NCBI GenBank assembly: GCA_964633115.1
Contig: CAZWEO010000014.1
Span: 5,661 to 69,660 of the forward strand
From: B30-G6 sp964633115
GTDB lineage: Bacteria; Desulfobacterota; Desulfobacteria; Desulfobacterales; B30-G6
Direction: 5' to 3'
DNA length: 64,000 nt
Shown: positions 53,931-62,007 of the stretch, one piece after another
How the letters are laid out: each line of letters opens with the position of its first letter
Numbering within the stretch: the first letter of the stretch is position 1
Notes under the pieces: model-generated
The model's input: the letters and a program-made list of their open reading frames with translations, nothing else
What the model was told of the DNA's origin: nothing
Databases searched by the model: none
Program-made: the position numbers and the translations under genes

Positions 53931-55160
53931 ATGAAACACAGATCATTTATGGTTATCATATTTATATTTGCAGTATTTTTTATTTGTGAAACCGCACTGG
54001 CTGCCGACCCCATTAAGATAGGAGGACCGATGCCGCTGACGGGTCCCTACGCCGGTGATGGCGTGGAGATGAAAAAAGGGCTCGAACTGGCGGTGGAAAT
54101 GACCAATGCCAAAGGCGGTGTTTTGGGACGAAAAGTGGAAGTGCTATTCGGTGATACGGCAGATATGTCATCAGAAAATGTCATGTCGGTTGCCAAACGC
54201 TTTTTGGGTTCTAAGGTTGATGCTGTTATCACCTACTATCAGGCTGTTGGATCTACAGGTCTCACTGTCTATGGTCCTGCCGGTATCCCATTTCTTTACG
54301 CACCTTACCGGGACGATCTGGCCGAGATGACCGCCAAGAATCTGAAAAAATATTCCAATTGCCTGCAGTATGCGTTTATAAACAGCTTGTTTGGGGTAGA
54401 TTTCCTCAAACTGTTAGATGTACCGCAGAAAATAGGATGGAAAACGCCCAATAAGAAAATTGTTACGATCACTATCGACCACCCTGTTATGACCTATCCG
54501 GCAGAGGCATTTAATAAAGGTGCAGAGGAGATGGGCTACGAGGTTGCGCACTATGAAAAATACCAGTTTGGAGCTGGCGATAAGTGGGGTCCGCTACTTT
54601 CCAAGATCGATGATGCCCAGCCAGCCTTTATTACCATGTTCAACTTCATGGGCACAGATGCAGCTGCATTTATGAATCAATTAAGAGACTATTTTGGCGA
54701 TGATTTAAATGCAATGGTCTTGATGTACTACGTACCTGCGCTCCCGGAGTTCCTCGAAATGGCTGGCAAAAATGCGGAAGGTGTCATTTGGTCTACCAGT
54801 CCACTTGAATTTGAAACCAAGGAATATAAGGAGTTCAAAAAAGGTTATGTCGCAAAATATAAGAGCGAACCCATCGGAAATGCGGCTCTTTACACCTACG
54901 ATGGATTCGGAATGTGGGCTCAGGCTGTCGAGCGGGCCGGTTGTGTCGAGTGCTATCCGAGAGTTGTATCGCTCATCAAAGAGTCTGTTTATGATGGGGC
55001 TTCCGGTACATATGTATTTAAGCCAGATGACTTGACGGTATTGTCCGGAGAATATTTATTACCGATTGCTTATTATCAAATACAGGATCAAAAGCACGTA
55101 TCTGTTGACCCGCCCAGGTTCAAAAAAGCTGATTATAAAAAGCCACCCTGGATCAAATAA
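53931..55160 (+). CDS. Periplasmic substrate-binding protein of the Liv/HAAT family
   Basis: The 409-residue protein has a signal peptide (hydrophobic 8-25, then ETALAADPIKIG) and a type I periplasmic-binding fold. KIGGPMPLTGPYAGDG and EMKKGLELAVEMTNAKGGVLG are the characteristic beginning of amino acid/amide-binding proteins. The ligand cannot be inferred directly; family members bind Leu/Ile/Val, amides, urea and aromatic acids. The gene sits between the ATPase and permease genes of one transporter. AGGAGG precedes the ATG at 53931, and a hairpin follows the stop. Confidence 0.88.
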   Translation: MKHRSFMVIIFIFAVFFICETALAADPIKIGGPMPLTGPYAGDGVEMKKGLELAVEMTNAKGGVLGRKVEVLFGDTADMSSENVMSVAKRFLGSKVDAVITYYQAVGSTGLTVYGPAGIPFLYAPYRDDLAEMTAKNLKKYSNCLQYAFINSLFGVDFLKLLDVPQKIGWKTPNKKIVTITIDHPVMTYPAEAFNKGAEEMGYEVAHYEKYQFGAGDKWGPLLSKIDDAQPAFITMFNFMGTDAAAFMNQLRDYFGDDLNAMVLMYYVPALPEFLEMAGKNAEGVIWSTSPLEFETKEYKEFKKGYVAKYKSEPIGNAALYTYDGFGMWAQAVERAGCVECYPRVVSLIKESVYDGASGTYVFKPDDLTVLSGEYLLPIAYYQIQDQKHVSVDPPRFKKADYKKPPWIK

Positions 55161-55164
55161 ATGT

Positions 55165-55208
55165 TGCAGGCAGGGGACTGCGCCCTGGACAGGGTGCGGT
55201 TTCCTGCA
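55165..55208 (+). promoter_or_regulatory. Stem-loop between binding-protein and permease genes
   Basis: TGCAGG (55165-55170) pairs with CCTGCA (55203-55208), and GCGCCCT (55180-55186) with AGGGTGC (55191-55197). There is no T run. Such hairpins often stabilise the upstream binding-protein message and reduce downstream expression. Confidence 0.6.
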
Positions 55209-55339
55209 CCAAAACGTGAAGCGTTGCGGAATTTAATCTACCGATAACCGGTTTTTAAACTACCGCAAACGAAATATGACTAAATAAACCCCATAGTTGC
55301 AACGTTGGGGTAAATACTCTGCTTAGGAAAAGGCGTAAA

Positions 55340-56209
55340 ATGAAAGCCTTTATTAATGCAATTGTTACCGGTATTGTTTCAGGGTCACTTTATGCTGCCA
55401 TGGCCTTGGGGCTGACAATCGTCTATGGCGTAGTTCGTATTTTCAATTTCGCCCATGGGCTGATGGCGCTTATGGGCGGCTACTTTGCCTGGGTCATACT
55501 GACAAAAACAGGGCTGGGACTCATTCCGGCCATTGTCACCTCATCCATCATTATGTATTTCTTCGGTCTTGCGCTGTATGGGGCGACCATCAAACCATTG
55601 CTCCGAAAACCGGACTGGGAGATGTCTACGATTGTATTTACACTCGGTGCGGGTATCCTCATTGAAAATTCACTGCTGCAAGTATTCGGCCCCCGGTACA
55701 AGGTCATTCCAAAATTTTTTCAGGGCAGTATAAAGCTTGGATATGTTCGATTACAGTGGCATGACATCATTTTGCTTTTTCTCATTATTATATTCTTTAT
55801 TGCATTTATCATATTCTTGAAAAAGACCTGGTTTGGTCAGGCCATGCGGGCTGTGGCCCAGGATATGGACGGGGCCAGAATTGTAGGTATCAATCTACAC
55901 AAAACGTTCAGTCACACATTCGCACTGGCAATGGCCGTTACGGGTTTCAGCGGTATTTTATTGGCAACAAAGCTCTATATTTCTCCACCCATTGGATGGG
56001 ACTGGATGACCAAAGGCTTTGTGATCATCGTCTTAGGGGGTTGGGGCAGTGTCCAGGGGGCATTGTACGCCGCACTCATTCTGGGAGTGATAGAAGCGCT
56101 GACCATGCTGTACATCGGTACCATGTGGGTATTTCCCATCTGGACGGTTATGTTCTTGGTCGTACTTTTAATCAGACCACAGGGCCTATTGGGCGGGCGG
56201 GCGGCCTAA
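55340..56209 (+). CDS. livH: LivH-like ABC transporter permease
   Basis: The 289-residue membrane protein has about eight hydrophobic helices. The GSLYAAMALGLTIVYGVVRI and FNFAHGLMALMGGYFAW segments are LivH signatures, and the AVAQDMDGARIVGINLHKT loop is the conserved ATPase-contacting EAA-like region. It forms the membrane channel with LivM. It is 179 bp after the binding-protein gene, a gap that carries a stem-loop. Confidence 0.92.
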   Translation: MKAFINAIVTGIVSGSLYAAMALGLTIVYGVVRIFNFAHGLMALMGGYFAWVILTKTGLGLIPAIVTSSIIMYFFGLALYGATIKPLLRKPDWEMSTIVFTLGAGILIENSLLQVFGPRYKVIPKFFQGSIKLGYVRLQWHDIILLFLIIIFFIAFIIFLKKTWFGQAMRAVAQDMDGARIVGINLHKTFSHTFALAMAVTGFSGILLATKLYISPPIGWDWMTKGFVIIVLGGWGSVQGALYAALILGVIEALTMLYIGTMWVFPIWTVMFLVVLLIRPQGLLGGRAA

Positions 56210-56239
56210 TCCAACGGTTTAAAAAGGAATCGTTTATCC

Positions 56240-57220
56240 ATGGGCAACACATTTACGTGGAAAAAAATAGTTTTTCTTATTTTTCTTATTTTTTTAGCCC
56301 TTTATCCAGTCCTGCATGGCAGCGACTACATCATGCATATTTTCAACATCTTTTTCTTCTGGGCTGTCGTCGCTTCCAACTGGGATTTGATTGCCGGCTA
56401 TGCGGGGACACTTTCTCTGGGTAACGTGGCTTTTTTTGCCATTGGCGGGTACATTTCCGGAATGCTGGCCAAATTTTTTGGATGGTCGCCCTGGTTGTGT
56501 ATTTTAATAGGCGGTGTAGGCAGTGCCTGTATTGTGGTCCTTCTGGTGGGGCTACCTTCACTTCGGTTGAGCGGCATTTATATTGCTCTCTGGTCAATGA
56601 TGTTTGCAATGGTGTTACCGACCTTTATCTCGCAGACCAAAGATATTACCGGCGGCGTACGCGGGCTCAGCGAAATTCCGCCGCTTTTCGCGGGTATCAC
56701 CCCCATGATATCCTACTACATTAATTATTGCTTTTTCCTTGTTGTCCTGATCATTGTCTATAAAACTATCCAATCTTCAAATGGCCTGGCCTTTATGGCT
56801 TTACGCGACTCGCGTGATTTCGCCACGGCCTTGGGCATTAACGAATACAAGGAAAAGCTAAAAGTTTTCAGTTTGACCTCTTTTTTAACCGGTTTATCCG
56901 GCGGGTTTTATGCCCACCACATTGGTGATATTTCTCCAGCTCTTTTGGGTATAACACCATTTTTAATGGGCCTCGCCATGGTAATGGTGGGAGGCTTGGG
57001 GCGCTTTCCCGGAGCAATTATCGGTGCTTTCACCATTACCTGTGCCGGTGAATACTTCCGTCTGGCCGGGACCTGGCGTTTGTCTATTATAGGGGCCTTG
57101 ATGTGCATCATCATTCTGTTTTTCCCAGGAGGATTGATGGAACTTGTTGATTTGTTGGATAAAAGAATTGTTGGTTTGCGTCAACGGGCGGCGGTGGATC
57201 CGCCGCAGGTTTCAAAATAA
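56240..57220 (+). CDS. livM: LivM-like ABC transporter permease
   Basis: The 326-residue membrane protein has about nine hydrophobic helices. NWDLIAGYAGTLSLGNVAFF, the LPSLRLSGIYIAL stretch, RDSRDFATALGINEYKEKL (ATPase contact loop) and GGLGRFPGAIIGAF are LivM signatures. It completes the LivGF-SBP-HM importer. It lies 28 bp before the second ureohydrolase start. Confidence 0.92.
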   Translation: MGNTFTWKKIVFLIFLIFLALYPVLHGSDYIMHIFNIFFFWAVVASNWDLIAGYAGTLSLGNVAFFAIGGYISGMLAKFFGWSPWLCILIGGVGSACIVVLLVGLPSLRLSGIYIALWSMMFAMVLPTFISQTKDITGGVRGLSEIPPLFAGITPMISYYINYCFFLVVLIIVYKTIQSSNGLAFMALRDSRDFATALGINEYKEKLKVFSLTSFLTGLSGGFYAHHIGDISPALLGITPFLMGLAMVMVGGLGRFPGAIIGAFTITCAGEYFRLAGTWRLSIIGALMCIIILFFPGGLMELVDLLDKRIVGLRQRAAVDPPQVSK

Positions 57221-57248
57221 TATTAATAATAATGGAGAATTTGTTCGA

Positions 57249-58280
57249 ATGTTTGACAAAAAAAAGCTGGAAACAATCAGAAAAAAGGAAGCTCGTGGAG
57301 AGTTCGACCCTGAGAATAACGAGCATTTTGGCCCTTTCCTGAACCAGTTTGGAGCGGAGTGGAATCTTGAACCCGGCTATTCGGGTCTCGTCACTTTTTT
57401 TCGAGCGCCCCCGAGCCAGGATTATAAAAATGCAGATATTGCCCTTATCGGCGTACCATTTGAAAGAGGTCTCATGGAACGCTCGGGTGCAAAGAACGGA
57501 CCGAGAGCTTTGCGTGAAAAGTCTCTGATAACCTGCGGTCCTCTGCATCATGTGAGTAAAATTATTCCCTTTCAACTATGTAAACTTATCGACGCAGGTG
57601 ATGTACCGCTTGAATCATGGTTCAGCCTTGATAAGGGGATCTCAGAAATTAAGAAATTTTATCAAAATGTTATTAAAGCTGGATGTGCACCTTTGTCAGC
57701 CGGTGGCGATCACTCGATCACCTATCCGATATTAAAAGCGGTTGGGTCGAAAGAGCCAGTGGCTCTTGTCCATATCGATTCTCATTGCGATACAGCAGGT
57801 TTGGTTGGCGGCAGCCGTGTGCACCATGGCGGTCCGTTTCGCAATGCAGTTCTGGATGGCGTGCTTGATCCTGAGCGAACGGTACAAATCGGCATTCGCG
57901 GAAGAGCCGAACCGTGGTGGGATTTTTCTTATAAAACCGGGATGCGCGTTATCCATATTGAAGAATTCCATGAAATGGGTATCAAGGAAGTCATCCGCCA
58001 GATACATGAGGTAATCGGTAGCAGTCCCACATACATCACGTTTGACGTAGATGGATTGGATCCGGTTTTTGCACCGGGAACCGGTACACCGGAGGTAGGG
58101 GGACTGACCACAATTGAAGCCCAGGCAATAATTCGAGGGCTTAGGGGTGCAAACATTATCGGTGGGGATGTAGTTGAGGTCTCTCCGCCGTGGGATGACC
58201 CTGCGGGAACAACGGCACATTCCGGGGCGACTATGATGTGGGAAATACTCTGTGTATTGGCTGAGGCGATTGCAAGGTAG
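57249..58280 (+). CDS. Ureohydrolase (agmatinase/guanidino-acid hydrolase family), second paralogue
   Basis: The 343-residue enzyme has the complete metal site: SAGGDHSITYP, HIDSHCDTAGL (DSH in place of the usual DAH) and ITFDVDGLDPVFAPGTGTPEVGGLT. The last motif matches guanidino-acid hydrolases and agmatinases more closely than the first paralogue does. It differs from that paralogue throughout its N-terminal half. I chose the ATG at 57249 with GGAGAA upstream; the longer frame is an overlap artefact. Location just downstream of livM links it to import. Two divergent paralogues in one operon may act on different substrates or form a mixed oligomer. Confidence 0.88.
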   Translation: MFDKKKLETIRKKEARGEFDPENNEHFGPFLNQFGAEWNLEPGYSGLVTFFRAPPSQDYKNADIALIGVPFERGLMERSGAKNGPRALREKSLITCGPLHHVSKIIPFQLCKLIDAGDVPLESWFSLDKGISEIKKFYQNVIKAGCAPLSAGGDHSITYPILKAVGSKEPVALVHIDSHCDTAGLVGGSRVHHGGPFRNAVLDGVLDPERTVQIGIRGRAEPWWDFSYKTGMRVIHIEEFHEMGIKEVIRQIHEVIGSSPTYITFDVDGLDPVFAPGTGTPEVGGLTTIEAQAIIRGLRGANIIGGDVVEVSPPWDDPAGTTAHSGATMMWEILCVLAEAIAR

Positions 58281-58451
58281 AAATCATCTTGTATAGGAGG
58301 ATACCCTCCACGAGCAGTAGATTATTGAGTACTGCCGTGAGAACATGGCTGCTAACAGGAGGCCCCAAAACATAGTGTTCGTAGAGCAACTGCCGCTTAC
58401 CTCTGTAGGCAAGAGAATTTTATGGTCAATGTGAAAGGATAAGGATTAACC

Positions 58452-60269
58452 ATGGCACAGGTTTTAGCTGATCGAAGAGATATTGATTTCGTCATCTGGG
58501 AACAGATGAACGGTGAAGAGATCATCAAAAACGGAAATTATAACGGATTCAGCCGCAAGGTTTGCGACATGATGATCACCGAGGCTCGCAAGCTGGCCGT
58601 CAATGAAGTGCTGCCTACCCTTCAAGACGGCGATCGCCAAGGGGTTGTCTTTGATAAAGGTGAGGTGAAAGTACCCGAGTCCTTTCATCGCCCATACGGA
58701 CTGTTGCAGGAAGGTGAGTGGAGCAGCGTTAGTGTGCCCGAAGAGATGGGAGGTCAGGGTGCCCCCCGTTTGATCGGTTATGCCATCGAAGAATATTTTA
58801 CAGCCGCCAATTGGTCATTTTTATCCTATCAGAGTATGAATGCGAATGCGGCGAAAATGATTCACCTTTACGGAACATCTGAGGAGAAAGTAGCATACGT
58901 CAAAAAGATGGTAACCGGGCAATGGGGCGGTACCATGCTGCTCACAGAACCCGCTGCTGGAAGTGATGTGGGGGCTCTGGAGACGTCTGCGGTCAAAAAC
59001 GCTGACGGAACCTATTCATTGACCGGCAACAAGATCTTTATTACCTCCGGTGAACATGATCTGGCCGAAAATATCATCCACCCGGTTTTGGCAAGGGTGG
59101 AAGGGGCACCCTCAGGAACCAGGGGCATCTCCATTTTCATCGTTCCCAAATATCTTGTCAATGATGACGGGTCCCTCGGCGAGCGAAACGATATTGTCTG
59201 CAGCGGCGTCGAAGAAAAAATGGGAATTCACGGCAGCGCTACGTGCAGCATGACCATCGGTGCCAAAGGCCGTTGTATCGGATATTTGTTGGGTCAGGAA
59301 AACCAGGGCATGAAAATCATGTTTCACATGATGAACGGGATGCGCATGGAGGTTGGTCTTGCCGGAATGTCTCAGGCGTCTGCTGTCTATCTTTTATCGG
59401 TCAATTATGCCCGCGAGAGAATTCAGGGTAGAGACATTGAGAGTCATGCCGACCGGTCGGCCCCGTCGGTACCCGTCATCAAACACCCGGATGTGCGCCG
59501 CAATCTTCTGGAAATGAAATCTTACGTAAACGGCATGCGCAGTTTTTTTTACTACGTGACCACCATCGAAATGCGCACCTCTGATGCCGCCAGTGAGGCG
59601 GAGCGCCAACTGAATGAAGACCTTTTTAGTCTCTACACACCGGTTCTCAAAGAGTATCTGGCGGTAAAGGGCCATGACGTCTGCATCCAGGCCATCCAGG
59701 TCTTCGGTGGTGCCGGTTACACCAGGGATTATCCGGTCGAACAGTATGCCCGGGACACTAAAATCAATTCCATTTTCGAAGGTACCAGCGGTATTCAGGC
59801 CATGGATTTGCTGGCACGCAAGCTGGGGAAACGAAACGGACAGGTGTTTGAAGCATTTTTAAACGAAGTCTTTAAAGTGTCTGCCAGTGCCAAAGGAATA
59901 GACACTCTTTCCGGTTTGGGGGAACGCGTAGAAACCGCTGCCCATCGACTTGCGGAAACGGCCGCATTCATCGGCAAAACCGCGGCTTCACCGCGAGTTA
60001 AGGTTGCATTTGCCCACTCCCTGCCCTTTTTACATGCCATGGGCGACACCATCATGGCCTGGATGCTTTTGTGGCGAGCGGTCGTAGCCAACGAAAAACT
60101 CGCCGGCAATCCCAAAAAGAAGGATAGGGTTTTTTACATAGGTCAGATCAAGACGGCGGAATTTTTTATCCGGACCCTGCTTCCCGCCGGAATGGGCGTC
60201 ATGGATGGGATCATAGATGGTAGCGAAGCCGCTATTGAGATCGAAGATGATGCATTTGGCGGGCTATAA
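58452..60269 (+). CDS. Long-form acyl-CoA dehydrogenase
   Basis: The 605-residue flavoprotein belongs to the roughly 600-residue ACAD group with an extra N-terminal segment and C-terminal extension, the group containing DmdC (3-methylmercaptopropionyl-CoA dehydrogenase) and FadE-like enzymes. TMLLTEPAAGSDVGAL is the flavin/substrate segment, GNKIFITSGEHDL follows, and QVFGGAGYTRDYPVEQYARD precedes the catalytic Glu in INSIFEGTSGIQ. It would introduce a 2,3-double bond into an acyl-CoA and pass electrons to an electron-transfer flavoprotein. No etfAB is in the window. The upstream interval (58281-58451) has no gene. Confidence 0.9.
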   Translation: MAQVLADRRDIDFVIWEQMNGEEIIKNGNYNGFSRKVCDMMITEARKLAVNEVLPTLQDGDRQGVVFDKGEVKVPESFHRPYGLLQEGEWSSVSVPEEMGGQGAPRLIGYAIEEYFTAANWSFLSYQSMNANAAKMIHLYGTSEEKVAYVKKMVTGQWGGTMLLTEPAAGSDVGALETSAVKNADGTYSLTGNKIFITSGEHDLAENIIHPVLARVEGAPSGTRGISIFIVPKYLVNDDGSLGERNDIVCSGVEEKMGIHGSATCSMTIGAKGRCIGYLLGQENQGMKIMFHMMNGMRMEVGLAGMSQASAVYLLSVNYARERIQGRDIESHADRSAPSVPVIKHPDVRRNLLEMKSYVNGMRSFFYYVTTIEMRTSDAASEAERQLNEDLFSLYTPVLKEYLAVKGHDVCIQAIQVFGGAGYTRDYPVEQYARDTKINSIFEGTSGIQAMDLLARKLGKRNGQVFEAFLNEVFKVSASAKGIDTLSGLGERVETAAHRLAETAAFIGKTAASPRVKVAFAHSLPFLHAMGDTIMAWMLLWRAVVANEKLAGNPKKKDRVFYIGQIKTAEFFIRTLLPAGMGVMDGIIDGSEAAIEIEDDAFGGL

Positions 60270-60407
60270 ATTTATGAGGTTCACTGTGATAGATGAATAT
60301 CGATAAATGTATTGAGAAAGTATAAAGGTTAATTCAAACAAAAAAGTGATGAGATCAGAAAAAATCCAGAATCTAAATCCTTTAGCAAAAGTGGAAGGAG
60401 GCACATC

Positions 60408-61415
60408 ATGAGAAGGAAAAGCATAGTGGTAGTCTTGAGTATTATTTTTCTTTTTGGTTCCTTTGTGGGGTCAACCTCTGCAGCGGACAAAGTCTATAGA
60501 CTTAGATTGCAGAGTTATTATCCTCCCCCGACGATTCATGGCAGTAAAAATTTTGCGAAAAACGTTGAAGAAATGAGTAACGGCAGAATCAAAATTTCGG
60601 TATTTGCAGGTGGAGAGCTTATACCATCACCGGATATTTTAAAGGCGGTAAAATCAGGTGCCGTGGATATGGGACACTGCGTAGCGGTGTTTTTTTCCGA
60701 ATATGGTTTAGCTGATGTAGGAACAGGTTTGCCAATGGCCTGGAGAAATGCTCAGGAAGCGGAAATTCTCTATAATATGGGATTGAGAGAGATGGTAGCG
60801 GCTGAATACGAGAAAAATGGGGTAAAATTCCTTTCAGAGATTTGGGCTGCACCGTTTCATTTGATTTCCAAAAAACCGGTAAACAGTATAGAGGATTTGA
60901 AGAAAATCAAGGTTACCACGGCCGGTTCTACCGCCATGATGCTAATGAATATGGGTATTGGAGTAGTGGATATGCCTCCGGAAGATATCTATCTGGGTTT
61001 GACTACCGGTGTTGTTGATGGGGTAGTCTATGGTGGTGCCCTGGAATATGAACTAATGAAATTGCATGAAACCGCAAAATATTATAATATATCTCCTATC
61101 TTCGACCCAGCGATTGACGCGATAATAATCAATCCTAAAAAATGGAAAAGTTTACCTAAAGACCTTCAGGCCATAATCAAGTCTGCAGCAAGACAGGCCC
61201 GCTGGGACTACTATAACTGGGTGTTGAGCAAAGAATACGAAATGCGAGAAACAATCTTCAAGGGAAATCTTACACAGTTTTCACAGGAAGACATGAATAC
61301 ATTTATGCAGTCCGCTGTAAGAGCCTGGGATGAAATAGGAAAATTCACCCCGGAAGCGGCAAAAGGTGTTGAACTTATAAAGAAGTTTAACAGGCAGATG
61401 GGACGTCTGGACTAA
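60408..61415 (+). CDS. TRAP transporter solute-binding protein, DctP family
   Basis: The 335-residue protein has a signal peptide (1-25, ending STSAADK) and the DctP fold: LRLQSYYPPPTIHG, FAKNVEEMSNGRIKI, GAVDMGHC, and the KIKVTTAGSTAMMLMNMG region. In many DctP proteins this last region carries an Arg that clamps the ligand carboxylate (KIR-type); here Lys takes the matching place. Substrates of the family are mostly organic acids, but some bind ectoine or other compounds. GGAGG lies upstream of the ATG. A strong stem-loop follows the stop. Confidence 0.9.
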   Translation: MRRKSIVVVLSIIFLFGSFVGSTSAADKVYRLRLQSYYPPPTIHGSKNFAKNVEEMSNGRIKISVFAGGELIPSPDILKAVKSGAVDMGHCVAVFFSEYGLADVGTGLPMAWRNAQEAEILYNMGLREMVAAEYEKNGVKFLSEIWAAPFHLISKKPVNSIEDLKKIKVTTAGSTAMMLMNMGIGVVDMPPEDIYLGLTTGVVDGVVYGGALEYELMKLHETAKYYNISPIFDPAIDAIIINPKKWKSLPKDLQAIIKSAARQARWDYYNWVLSKEYEMRETIFKGNLTQFSQEDMNTFMQSAVRAWDEIGKFTPEAAKGVELIKKFNRQMGRLD

Positions 61416-61433
61416 ACCGGCAGACACTGTATA

Positions 61434-61468
61434 ATACACAAATGCCATTTAATCTGGCATTTGTGTAT
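61434..61468 (+). promoter_or_regulatory. Stem-loop between dctP and dctQ
   Basis: ATACACAAATGCCA (61434-61447) and TGGCATTTGTGTAT (61455-61468) form a perfect 14-bp stem with a seven-base loop, followed by TTTTGG. It could partly terminate or stabilise the dctP message, so that the binding protein is made in excess over the membrane subunits. Confidence 0.75.
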
Positions 61469-61491
61469 TTTGGTTTAAATAGGTTTGAATT

Positions 61492-62007
61492 TTGCGATCC
61501 AGAATAAAAAAAATTGTCACTTTAATTGACAAAATCAGCGAATGGACCGGGAAAATAGCATCCTGGATTATTGTCCTGATTGTGGGGATTATTCTATACG
61601 AGGTTATCGTCCGTTATATATTCAACAAACCTACGGTCTGGGCAGTTGAAAGTTCAACCATGCTTCATGGTGTGTTTCTGGTTTTCGGCGGTGTTTATGC
61701 AATGTTTACCAAATCACATGTGAATATGGATCTTTTTTACATGAAATGGTCCAAAAGAAAGCGGGCTATAGTGGATGTCTGTACCTTTCCTTTGACCATT
61801 ATATTGTTTATGACCATGTTGTATTTTCTCAGTTATTACGGTATTGAATCTTTAAAAATTCTCGAACATTCCCATTCCCCTTGGCGCCCGCCTCTATATC
61901 ATCATAAAATGCTGCTTCCTGTTGGACTGGTCTTAATTATCTTGCAGGGGATCAGTGATTTCATTCGCAACTTGATTCTTGCAATAACCGGAACGGAACT
62001 AATATGA
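61492..62007 (+). CDS. TRAP transporter small permease subunit, DctQ family
   Basis: The 171-residue protein has four hydrophobic helices, as expected for DctQ. EVIVRYIFNKPTVWAVE and the following GVYAMFTKSHVNMD are typical. The start appears to be TTG at 61492, since no Met occurs before the first helix; TAGGT upstream is a weak ribosome-binding site. It overlaps dctM by four bases. Confidence 0.88.
   Translation: MRSRIKKIVTLIDKISEWTGKIASWIIVLIVGIILYEVIVRYIFNKPTVWAVESSTMLHGVFLVFGGVYAMFTKSHVNMDLFYMKWSKRKRAIVDVCTFPLTIILFMTMLYFLSYYGIESLKILEHSHSPWRPPLYHHKMLLPVGLVLIILQGISDFIRNLILAITGTELI

Noticed and set aside
57144..57248. Upstream extension of the second ureohydrolase into livM
   Set aside because: Overlaps livM in another frame; the ATG at 57249 has a proper ribosome-binding site.
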